A stretch of 64,000 bases of DNA from Glandiceps talaboti (Eukaryota > Hemichordata > Enteropneusta > Spengelidae). Below, piece by piece: positions 25,457-38,778 of this stretch. The position numbers were made by a program, and so were the translations under genes. Position 1 is the stretch's first letter. Each line of letters starts with the position of its first letter. Location: contig NC_135567.1 of assembly GCF_964340395.1 (NCBI RefSeq), positions 4,061,899 to 4,125,898 of the forward strand. Reading direction: 5' to 3'. The notes beneath the pieces were generated by a model. It did not search any database and was not told the origin of the DNA. It worked only from the letters and a program-made list of their open reading frames with translations.

Positions 25457-28400
25457 GACAGGCAGATACTTCATCATGCATACAGAACTACATTGTATAC
25501 CTCAGCTCAGTTGTGCTATAAATGAAAGATTTCATAGTTTCCATGAGACAAACTTTACCCAACAAACAAAGACACCACAACTGTTGTTATCACCCTGACA
25601 GCGATATCTTCCAACTCTGACTCCATAATTTTCCAGATGTAGGTCATTCAATGCTTCCTCCAAATGACTTGCATACATAAAATATGCCCTGCAACAGAAG
25701 AAGCAAGCTTTCATTAAAGATGTAGACCTCAATTGTAGTGTTATATGGCAAAGTTATTGTGCAAATTTAGATGGTGTCTGTGGATACAAAAACTTAATAA
25801 TTTTTTGATGAATTTGTTATTTGACCTTAAATGTAGAGATTAATGTCGAAGATCAAGGTATATGTTATAACAAGAAATCCGACCTTTGGGGTATGGACAT
25901 TCAAATTGACTTTTCGTTTATAGAAATTATTAAACTTCTTGAGTTAACATACCAAGAAAAAATATTGGGGCATATCTTGAAAATGTTCATCAAGGGCAAA
26001 GGCCAAAGGGCAAAGTTTCTTTATGTATATGCCTCAAGTAATGAAACATGTTGTGATTACAATATTTATATCACTTTAAAAGTTCTGCTGGAAAATCTCT
26101 GCAGATGACAAAAATGTGGGACCTGTTCAAGCATGTCTGAGTTATGGCTTTGGACATGAAAACTGCGCCAACAAAATGACTGCCAGGCAGCCATATTGGA
26201 TCGTATCATGGCAACAATGAATATGCACATGTATGTCATGAATGAGATCTGTTCAAGCATGTCTGAGTTATGGCTTTGGACGGGGAAAAATTCGCCAAAA
26301 ATTTGGCTGCTAGGCGGCCATATTGGACCGTATCATGAAACAAATTGCAGTAACTGTTACCCCTGTACCAAGTTTGAAAAAAATTGGTCCAGGCATCTCC
26401 AAGAAACGGCTCAGGACTGACGGATGGACGGACGGAACCAAATCCATAAGTCCCCGGCCCTGGACTTCATCCGGTGGGGACTAATAACAACTCATACTTG
26501 ACACATAATTATTGTGAAATAAATCCTTTACCTTACTTTCTCAACATATGGTATATGTGATTCAGCAGGTAAAGTGGGTAAAGGATCATGCCAAATAAAA
26601 TCCTGGCTTCTTTTATCGATGACCTGTGTTCAGAGAGATAAAAATTAAAAGAAACAATCCTTCATGAAAAGTCCATGTTAAAGAAATAGACCACACATAA
26701 ATATGTCAAATTTTGAAAATATTTGTAAATATTGGTTGTATTTGATGTATTATTTCAACAGATTTGGATAGTCTTATGGTCATGCTCCCAAGTGCCTTTG
26801 TATACAAGTAATCTGATTATTTTTTAACCCAAAGACTTGGAAAGTACAACCATTTTGTGAAACTGAAAGTGATATAATCAGCAATTGAATCAGATTTCTA
26901 TTTTTTTATGTTACCGAATGACAAAGCATGTATTGTACCAGCAATAGTTGTTTGATTAAAAGTGTATAATTTTTTTAACTTACTGTCAATTGGAATATAT
27001 GTAGTTGTATGCACATGGCATGGTGTTTTACCATGTGCAGTAATCAAAACAAAATAGATATTAGACAGCTATACATGTACCTAATGTTATATCATCACTG
27101 TTTCTCCTCCATGTGAAAACAACTAAATCTTATAAACAGTTGATGAAAATGACTTTTATTGAACCTTTTCTTACAACTGAGTGTCTTGTGAGCAAAATGA
27201 ATGTACAACACAAAACATGTCACAACATTCAACAAGCAATTTGTATGTTTGTCCTATGATATGTGGCATTGTATTTCTGGTTTACATTGACTTATGAGGG
27301 TTGATGTATGGATTTGTAACATGGACTGATGCATTGACAAATATTGGGTTATTTCTATTGCCCCACTGAGTTATACATATGATCAGACTACTGAGATGAA
27401 CCACAATAAAGAGTATGTTGTTACTTTACCAGATTAAATTCAACAACATATCTCATACTCACCAGCAAACACCAATGACATCCACTTGTGTTGATAGGCA
27501 TTATTATCTTATCAGCATGCAAAATCTGCGTCTTTTAAAGAGAAAAAATAGGAGCATGGAGTCACAAAACAATCTACAGTTTGTCTACACACATAAACCA
27601 CAAAAACAGAAAGCATCACATAGCTATATAATTTTATGAACAGCTTGAGATACACATAACTCACATTTGTCTTCTCTTATTTCTTCTTCCAATCCTAATA
27701 AATGTAAACTATGTGATGATATATCAAAATTCAAATGAACCATATGTACCTACCAAATAGCTTTTCGTGGCTGAGGTAGTTTTCCTCATAATGTCCTTCT
27801 CCATCACTAAATGAGCAAATGCACTCATGCTGATAACTTTACCCTGGAATTATAATGTGAGAAGTGTGAACAATTATATCATAATACCTTATTTTTATCA
27901 TTAGATTCTGAAATTCCAATGTCTTTCTGAAAACGTCTATTTTTTCACATTTCAAAGCAAAGCAAGCATTAAACACACAATGTATATGTCCAAATGTTAC
28001 TTAATCTTTATTTTCATTTTTATTTTGTTGATACTGATCAACAGTTAAAATGAGCTTGGCCAAAATAATGGCCTAATGGAATATTCAAAATTATTTGTCA
28101 AATTACTGTAAAGATAGAGACAAATGTCAAAGTTTGAATATCCAGCTGCAAAGTTAAACTTTAAAATAGTGCCAATGGTATTGTAGGACAACTGTAAAGT
28201 TTTTTAAAAGTGATGATTCTGTTCCATTCTAGGTATAGGTGTTCATTTGCTGATTGACCATCCAGTTGCCTATCCAGTACTGTTGTTATCTTTGCAATAT
28301 ATGTGATTATTTGGCTGTTGCTATGTGTATGGTCTTGTTGCTAGGCACATTTACATACATTTTTTGAATATTTATTCGCTTGTCTACCAGATGGTGTTAT

Positions 28401-31400
28401 TTGATCAAAATATACTGCCATTTGATTTTAAAGGATGTGGTCATGGCTGCTAGGGCCAATTGTGTCAAAATGTTTTGAAGACAATCTGCAGAATAACACT
28501 TCTAGAAACATAATTTCACTAAGTTTTATTTTCATTGACAAAGTACTTTTTGGGATATAAATTTTTGACCAAATTTCACACCTAATGTGGATACCACTGA
28601 TGAGATAATTATATGCTTAATACTTATACATTCTACACACTTATTGCCTGATGATTTTGATTTGAACAATGTCCCAACTAGACACCCAAAGTAACATGAC
28701 TACAAAATATCAAAGAAACCAGTTGAGTTGTTTCCATAGACAGAGTGACAGACTCTTTGTCATGCCTATAACACTATTGAACCTCAGAGTTTAGTTCTAC
28801 TAAAAAGTGAAGACAACCTAATGGTGTTGTGAGATGAAACTTCATATTTTGACTAATTTGTTATTTGATCTTGAATAAGTCGAGCCATAATGATTACATA
28901 TAAACATTATTCCTTTGTTTTGGACTAATGTTTTCATATCATAATTTCAATCACAATCCAAACCAAAGAGCTGATAATAACATTTTTACAAATTCCCATA
29001 TAACAGATTTTGCTCTTTTCATACTAATGTGTTTATTTTTTTGCTGTGTTCATGAAGTCACTTCAGTTAAAGATGTTTCATATAAAGTATTACTCACATT
29101 TGTTTCCTTTGTAGTAACTTGAAGATATGCGTCGATTACCTGAAATGAAACAAAACCATGTGTTAATGTAGTCCATTTGGCATTTGCTACATTCCTTTTG
29201 CAGGCATTTTTTGTAAAATAGTGACAACAGCACATAGCATAACTTTGTAAAAATTGTGCTTTTTAAAAACATTGCCTCAAAAGCATTGTGCACATTTGGC
29301 ATGTCAATCCATGCTATTAATTTATTGAGAATGTATTCCTTTTACTCTGTAGGTGTACAACAAAGTTTTACATCTGAACATGTCAAGCTTTCTCCAAGAC
29401 AGCAGAATTACACTTGTAACTTGACTATGTAGTGACTCCAACAAAACTTTTCAAACGAAACCTATTCAGACTACAAATGTGAGTTTCACTGAGGTGATGA
29501 AAAGCAGTTAAACTAATACCAGTAAGCTGGTTTTTTTGAGATACCATTCACACTGCATCTTTGTACCTGACCCAGTGTTGACACAGATCACGTTCCAAAG
29601 TCATCCATTATTAACTTGACCTACATTTGTTCCATTCATTTAGCAGTATCCCTCTACTTTGACCCCCGAAACCTTGATCCTCATCTATGAACCTAAACAC
29701 ACTTCCTCGTAGAAAAGAATTCTGTAGTTATATTGAATCTAAACTACTCTTTTGTTCCTGACATAAATTTAACCAAACTCAGAATCTACACTACTGCTTA
29801 ATTTGTATTTATAATGTAAGGTAAGGGTAGAGGCTATCCAGAGTTGGCACAATTGGATAAGTGTGAATCCCTTGTTAGTGTCTTGTTAATGGCAATAAAT
29901 GACCACACAGAGATGAGATGTGCCATTAATTAAAGAAGGGGGACAATATTCATGTGCAGGTTTCATACTGACACCCATGTTGTGAAGCCACTCGCTTGTT
30001 TGAGTGACCTCATGGAAGGCATGGTAGCCAAATGTTGTTAGCCACCAGTGGGGGCAAGTACTGCAAACAGGGCTGAGTATCACACAGTGCAGAGTCTGAG
30101 TTTGGGTCTGTGTCCTGTGTGCCTGGTTAAAGCTTTTGAGCTCCTTTGCGACAGCAGACTGTGTTTATTGATAACATGAGTGTAATTATCTTTATCTATT
30201 GTTGTCTGTTTTGTATATCTGATGATTGACAGGTGTCATAGCAACAATCATGTCATGGAGTGTACTCTGGGTGGGTCTCCTAACACTGGAGTGCTTGGTA
30301 CCTGTTTGGTGGTAGTCAGTGGTGTATGTGTGGGATCAGAGCATTGTGTGTGACTGGAGTATGGTGCAGGTATGAGCCTTTGTATGGTACATGCATGGTT
30401 TCAATTAGGGAATGTTGGGTGGAAATTTTTTTAGCTTGTGTGATGGTGCTTGTGTTCACTGTGCAAATGTTAGCAGTGAATGGTTGAGTGGAGATATTAG
30501 TTAGAGTATATATCAGTGTAACAGGATACAATTCTTTAGTTTTCAGATTACAGCCTGTACAGTTCAAGGGAGACATCCCCATGACATTAACTATTATTAT
30601 ATGACTATGCTATGATCACAAAATTATAATAACTGAATATTCTCTGTATGTGTCCATTGGCTGCAGTTTACATAGATGCTGTTTCCAAGAAAGCTCAAAC
30701 AGATTTTTATCTTGGTTCTATTTTCAAATAGGTCCAAAAAACATCATTAAATAATTAATGTCCCCATAACCTTAATAAATCAACCTGTCATGTCAGATTG
30801 CCAGGCTCGATTGTGATGTCTCAAAATTGTTTTTCAGTAAAATACTAGAAACAGAACTAATATAAGAAGTATTACCTTATCATTGAGCCAACCAATTTGC
30901 CAATTTGAATGGTGATAATTTCTCATTTCAACCTCTTCCCTGTCACATAGAGTTGGTTTTAAGGTTTTAACATCACCTATAGTTAAGGTATTACTTTCAA
31001 CCCTGCATACAACTTCTTCTAGTGCATTTGACGTGAATACCTTCTCCACCTCGAGAAATGAAGAAAAAAAAAGTTCACTAAGCATATTTGCTCAAAATTT
31101 CATTGAAATCTTACCAAGAGATGGCTTGATTTGATTTATTTACACGTCATCAAACCTTTCAAGCCAAAAATGGCATATTTGGACACAAATCACATGTAGT
31201 TGTGATGCAATTATTTTGGTTTGAACAATTTTCCACCTAGATATGGCAAATTCAATGCCATAACAAAGTTGGCTGAATATGTATTTCACTTACTAACTGT
31301 TATGGGTTGAGAGTTCTTCTGGGCCCCAACAACAATTCATTTTAAAAACTGTAGTATGATGTTTATGATATGAGGAACTTTATCAGTTTACAATGAATAA

Positions 31401-34400
31401 TTTATCAACATTTATAGATGACAAACTAATATATGTGGTATATAACCTTCAATGCAATTAAAATCTGATGTAGGGAACAGGACACCATGATTTACCTCTG
31501 TTTCCTACATTTCCTGTCATTGTTCTTTGTTGTTGCACGAGTGTCTGATATCTACATCTATATAATACCATAGGTGTGTTGTAAAAGAAAATCTGCAGCA
31601 TAACATTTCTAGAAATATCTCATTAAGTTTCAGTTTCATGGAGCAATAACTTTTTGGACCAAAATTCACATTGTTTTTCCCAATTTACATATCAATGATG
31701 AGGTCATTATATGGTTAATGTTTTTTATCTAGGCACCCCCTTAAATTTCAGCCCAATCTGCTGAGTAGTTTTTGACTAAACAAGACACATTTTCAACCCT
31801 AATTTGCATATCACTGATGGAATCATCATTTCATGAACAATTCTTAATCTAATCACTCCTAAGAACGTTTCCACCAAATTTCAGACTGATCTGCTCAGGA
31901 GTCTATGAGTTGAAAATTTTTGACCCATGATACACACACAAGAGAAACGATCATTTTGATTTGAACAATTTCTGAACTAGACACCCAAAGTAATACACCC
32001 ACACATCATTAGAGTCGGTCTGATGGTTTTTGACTTTTAAGTTGTTTACTCACACATCCACACAGACAGACAGACACTTTGACATGCCCATAGCACTACT
32101 GAACTTTAACAGTTTGGTTGTGTTAAAATGAACAAAGGAGAATAAAAGTAGGAGGTAAATAAAGAACTCATGCCCAATTCCCTACATCAGACTTTAATCA
32201 GACTGCAACATGGCAAGTTTTGTTAAAGCACCAATGGTTGTAACACAATGATATTTTGCAAACTGCGTATCAAAATTTTTGCAAATGGTGTTAACATTAT
32301 AACAAAGAACAAGTTTTTCTTTCCACTCATAATACATAAAAACTGTCGTGCAGACACTGAGCTGCACATCAAATGTAATATTTTTATTTGTTGCATTACA
32401 GCTAATGGAGCTTTAACAAATATTACATTTTATTTTCAAAAACCTCAAAAATGATAATTATAACAATTTTAACAATTAAAAAAAAGGAACAATTGTCATT
32501 ATTTTACAGTACCCAGTGTTTTTTCTCTGTGAATTAGAATCTATTTTTATTTTTTCAACAGTGAGAAAAGATGTTCATGGGAAACATTGCAAAAGTACAA
32601 ACATGTATGGGGAGGCCATATATTGCTATGAAATGTGTGTTGTATTCATAATGATATCCAAGGTACACTTTTTTTGAGGGGGGTGCATTCTTAATTTATG
32701 AAGTGCATGAATTTGATGGGGTACTAATATTCGACACCCTTATCTTTATGCCCAGAGAAAAAAAAATGGGTACCATTGTACTTTATTCATAATTGTCCTA
32801 AACACATGCAGGACAAAAAACTGTATAACGCTTTACCAAATCATGCATAACCGCCTTCTGACAGTATATCAGAATACTTTTTATGTTACCTCTTTATCCT
32901 CAAGCTCAGATAAAACATTTACTTGAGTGTTACTGTAGCCTTTTTTTTCAAATATTAAAAAAAAATACCAAAATAAAATTCAATGTTAACACATAGAACA
33001 CATATATCAAAAGCATAAACTAAAAGATACAACATAAACATGAGTAATTGATGGTGCAAATGTAGAGATCCAGTTGGTCTGAACATCAAACCACCATACT
33101 AGTGTTGTGATATAGCACAACTGGCATACTTAAATTATAATAAAATAATATTATACAATAATAATACTAACAATGTTGGTTTTTATACAATGCTAAAATT
33201 TCAATCGTGTCCTCATAACACTTTACAATTATTACCCCTTGCTCTTTATTTATCAGCACAACACCCATTTTATTTACACTTTCCTCAACTCTGTGGGAGC
33301 ATACAATCCATTGCAGCCTTTATACATGTAAGCACAATGGATTAAAGCATTCACATTGCAACCACCATCCTACCAGGTCCCAAATTATACAGCTGGGTGG
33401 ACCGAGGCACAATTCTTGTTCAAATATCAGTCCCTCTATCACCAGTCTGGAAAAACAACAAAGTTTTTTGTCCATGTACGAGTAAGTAAACCATTTACAC
33501 CATTTCTTAGAAGAAAAAGTGACAGTAAAATTGTGCACTTTTCTGAACGTACATGAGAAAATGATGCTCACTGACTCAAACTATTAACACTAAGCATTTC
33601 AAGACCAGTGATAGGGGGACTGTGTTCAAATCTTTCTTTGGATTTCAACTAGTCAGAAACAAACAACATGGATTGGGCTCGAACCTACAACCTGAAAATT
33701 CCAAGCCAGTCACTCTAACCATTCACCCATCATGACTCCATTTGTCCTCAATGCCAATTAAACTTGATGTATAGTCACATGACCCAATATGCAAGTTATG
33801 GACTTCGCCAGTTTGGATTAGATTGTGTAACTTGAGAAATTATTTTATTCCCTGCATAATTTACTCATCTCAATGATCTTTAAATCGATAAACAGAACAA
33901 ACTAGTTGATCACTACAAATAGTTTGTCATACAGACAGCAGGCTTTAAAATAGCTGTTTTAACCCTGATTACACACATATAAAATATACTGTGAATACTG
34001 CACTGATGTACATGCATTCTCATATTTGTACTTCAGAGCTATACTGTAATCATTTCTGCAGCATGTCAATCATATGTAATTACATGTTATTGAACATGTT
34101 TGCAGAGTTTCATTGTTATGAAAATGTTATTCTACTAATCAATCTGATTTTCATTTGATATATGAAATTGGGCATACTCTTTTATTTACCTGCTGCTTTT
34201 CTTAATTGTTGTTTGTTATTCATGTTTGTTCTGTGAGTACCTTGTACCTACATCTGACACAATACCATAGGAGTTATTTTGACCCCGTGCTTATGTGTGA
34301 CCATTCAGAATCTGTCTTACAACCAAGCCCCAAACCTTCTGATGTACTTTACATTGTACGTTTGGCATATTAATATTCTCATTCATTGAGTAAATTCATT

Positions 34401-37400
34401 CACTGCTCTCATTTGGCTCGAGAACTTCTATAGTATTGTGTCAGACGTGGGTACACGATGTTCACACAACAAAAGAAGAATGACAATTAAAAGTAGGAGG
34501 TAAATAAAGAAATCATACCCAGTTCCCTACATTACATTTTAATCAGATTGGTTACTAATAAACATGTGTAACAATAACAGAACCACATGCCACGAGTTAC
34601 ATCATGTACATGTAGTGTGGCACTCACAATTATTTGTATGAGTGCATGCAATGTTTTATGCTACACTTTCAATTGAAAGTATTACTGCAGAGAGAATTGT
34701 ATACACACATGCAAATCCCTTGATTATGACACATTTGCAGTCATGTCATGGGTTGCTAGCTGTTGGAGAATGAGATATCCACTCTGAAGTGGAAGGAATC
34801 AAATAGCATGAACAACAGGCATTCATATTTTGGGACAATTCTGAACCTACACTGTACTTTCACGCTAAACAAATGTTTATTTTCTCATTGGCAATAAGTT
34901 TTGTTGTACATGTATGTTTCAATATACTGGATAATATGATAACAATAAACCATCCATTGGTATTGGTTATGTTGACTTCACACACAATGAACATTGTATG
35001 CACTTGTTCATCCTTGTTTAGTTTGTCAGCTTGTCAAAACCTTGGATTTTTCATCACCAGGAAGTGTTTTATTACTATTACTAGTATAATGCCAAGTGTT
35101 ACAATGTACAGTGAAATCTTACTTCCACAAAGTGGGAGTATAGCAATGATGAACACTAATTGTGTGATTGATACTGCAGGGGATTTAATACCATTATTAT
35201 GTACACATTTCCTTATATTTTATGAACATTTCTGGAATAAAATCTATATTCAATAACTTATAATCAAATTTTTGTTGAAATGCAAACTGTTTAAGATAAA
35301 CATACAACATACCTATCTTGGAAGATGTACATTATTGGTGAGAACATTATTAGGTGTATATTGAACAAAACAACCTTACTTTGAAATTAACAGCAATATT
35401 CACATCATTACGACTGTATGTGGATGAAGACATTCCATACAGTGCAATTTTACACAATAAAATCCTTACCTGGAACACTGCCATCAAAATCTAAACTTTG
35501 GTAATGGTTCTCCCAATAATGGGCAAGTAGAATCATGGGCCCATCTCCATCTCCACCTTTAACAATTTCTTGAATGACATCACTTTCATCACCATCAGGG
35601 GAGCTTGTTACTACAAGTATGTCCTTGTTAAGGAATTCAGCAGTTTTCGAAACAACTATATGGTCAACATATGAACCATCTCTGGACATTTCTTCCAAGT
35701 AACCATCCCAAGTCTTTAATGTAGTGTGGTTCAGCAGATGTACACCTTCTTTCTGTAAATGAAAAAACAGGGCCAATGAATAACTTTGTAGCAAAAGTGT
35801 ATTTGGCTGCTGCTACGGACATGGTCTTGTTGTAAAGTATATTAAGTTGTGATGAAAATGAAAGTGACCAAAGGTGAGGTGACTACTTGTTGTCCGTTAA
35901 CCCAAGTGAAATGATGGCACTGATACAAAGATGGTTCAATCATACCAATACAGTTATGTAATCATCCATTACTCTACCACTATCAATGCACAATGGGATT
36001 TTTATGACCATTTGTTGGTATAATCCAACAATATCAGACCCCCCACTCCCCGACCCTGTATCTTATTATTAGCTTTTGATAATGGTCATCATTCCTTAAA
36101 TATGTAATACTGAACATCTGAAGCATTACTTAAATCCTTATCTGGAACTTGAAAGTTATAAAATATTATGAAATGTTTGGTATGTTTGTTACTCATAATG
36201 TACACTAATACTTTTCACATACTTTAATTGTTTAACTGGACAGATGTGCAATTTATGTTATATAAAAATCACAATAGTTCTGAACTTGCCACAACTGTGT
36301 AAAGCTGGAGCTTGTAGTCTGCAATGTTGAGACAACCTTGTGTGTCACACAAGTTCTTACCCACCAACCTGCCTAATTTGACTAGTAGCATCAACAAAGG
36401 CTAAGTTAGACTAGGCAACCCATCAAGTAATTTATCACATGCAATGAGGCTTGGCACAACCCTTGCCTCACCAAGCATCATAGAACATTAGGTAATCTTT
36501 GCTTGTTGAGGTTTAAAAGATCATTGACATTATAACTTACATCTTCTGGGTGACAAGAAATATGCCGTACAACTTCTAATCTGAGTTGTACATGGTCCAA
36601 GTTTGAAGTATCATTTATACGCTTTAGCTGGTCTGCTACAGCATGGAAAAAACAGTTTCCATCACCCGGTGTTCTCCCACGCATCTTTAGACCCAGTCGA
36701 TATATATTTCTTTGTAATTGTTCATGAACCGACCATAAGTTGATTTTTTTGTTCACTGTCGTCTTCCTTGAATCTAAAACAAAAATAACATCGATAAAAT
36801 ATTCAGTATTGTAGTTAATACCTACTGTGCAGTTATGCATGTTCAAGTCAATGTTATACTTATCAAACAAGCCTTCATAGCACACATTTGTCCCAAATTG
36901 TGCTGTATGGCAAAGTAATATTGAAGATTGACGACTATAATATGCATATGAACTTATATAAATCTAAATATTTTTAAAAAGACTAAAGCTCATCAAATAG
37001 TTCTCTAACCTGTTGGCTTATCTTTCGAGGTAGTTGGTTGATGCATATGAGCAGGTTTGTTTGATTGTGGAGGTTTCATATCATGGCATGTATACAAGTG
37101 ATCCAATGGAACAGTTTGTGGTTCTCCTTGTGTAGTTTTCACATCAGTTGGTTTGCCTATGTAAGCAAAATATTGTTTGATCACATTCAGATGTTAATAT
37201 TTACATGACACTTGCATGTATTGACAAAACATGCTTAAAAGAGATATAAACACATACTTTGGATAGTACACACACAAGAATTTCCAGTTAACTTTATAAG
37301 GTTGAATGAAATGTTTTAAATTTAGCTACTTATATATGTCATGTTTGTTCTGTAAGTATACATGAATTATAACAAGTCTCATCTCAGTAAGCAGTTAAAC

Positions 37401-38479
37401 AAAAAGAGAACATTTCATTTAAAAAAAGAACGTAGTTCAGCTGTTTTCTTTTAAAAATGACCTGACATGATGCTATTCTATTACTTACTAGTTGAAGACT
37501 TGATAATAGCCCGTCCATCTTCACCAACAGCAGTTTCTTTTTGGCTGTCTTTACTGATCTTCCTCATTATGTTTTGTGTGATTGTAGTATTGTGCATGTG
37601 AATTGTGAGTCTTAGTAAGAACATGTGATTTGTCGATGACATGCGGTCTATGAAATATTGGTTCCTTCCCAACACCCTGAAAATTTGTTCCTCCGCTTGC
37701 GTGTTGATAATACCGCAGAGCTCAGGAACAAATGTGACTCTTCTCAAAATTTCATTTCTGTTTTTGACATTTCCATGCTGAAACCAATCAAAGAGTGCAA
37801 GGGTGTCTGATGTACGTGTGAGTGGGTGTACTGTTCTGGTGGAATAGTTATGTTCACTTTCTATCTGGAGGGTGTTTTGTTGAATCGCTGAAAAGGAAGC
37901 ATCTTCAAGGTACTTGAGATGAACTGATAGTTTACCATCTTCAGCTTCAAGAATATTGTCTTCTGTTGCCTCACAAATTCTCCCATCAAATGGAGAAAAC
38001 ATTCCTGGTTTCCTTTTGTTCCCATGTTTGGCAAGGATGTGAGCTATATCTGCTATAATTATGGTAGGTTGATGCTTCATAGAAAGCAAAACATCTACAA
38101 AATCCCTTGGGCTCTCTCCACGTAACAATGACTTCATTGCATAAATGACCTTGTGGGGACATGAAGCAGAAAGCCAGCCACCTAAAAAAAATCAGCGACA
38201 GTGGCGTTGTAGCACAACTGTACAGTTTTTAAAAATGTCTATCCACATGTTGAACCATGCTAGGTATAGGTGTTCATTTATTGTATGACTAACCAGTTGC
38301 CTATCTAAATATTTTGTTACCTTTGCAATATATGCTATCATTTGGCTGATGCAATGGGTGTGATCATGGTTGCTAGAGATATTTCAAAACATTTACACTT
38401 GCCTACCAGCTGATGTTGTTATATGATCAAAATATACTGCCATTTCTTGTTGATAAGGGAGTGGTCATGGTTGCCACAT

Positions 38480-38514
<35 letters not shown>

Positions 38515-38519
38515 TCCAC

Positions 38520-38560
<41 letters not shown>

Positions 38561-38690
38561 TAGACACTTTGCCATGGCTATGGCACTACTGAACCTTATC
38601 AGTTCAGTTGTGCTAAAAATCATTTTAAACACAAAGTTGCAACTTTCTATCAATTTCCTTACAACATCAGTGCAGACTTGATGCACAATA

Positions 38691-38778
<88 letters not shown>

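Noticed and set aside
29886-30083. 65-codon minus-strand frame, Trp/His/Cys-rich, between exons 14 and 13
   Set aside because: Adding it would break the WLNDK-VIDAYL junction that joins perfectly without it, and it has no matching splice sites. A repeat or chance frame is more likely.
33660-33740. Functional tRNA gene
   Set aside because: A and B boxes are present on the minus strand, but the acceptor and anticodon stems do not pair well and SINE-type body sequence follows; a SINE head fits better.
34873-35256. 127-codon plus-strand frame inside an intron
   Set aside because: Hydrophobic, AT-driven composition, no domain, no splice support; likely chance.
38478-38561. Repeated CA/GACA units as a CRISPR-like array
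   Set aside because: Simple microsatellite inside element A; no spacers, and the genome is animal.
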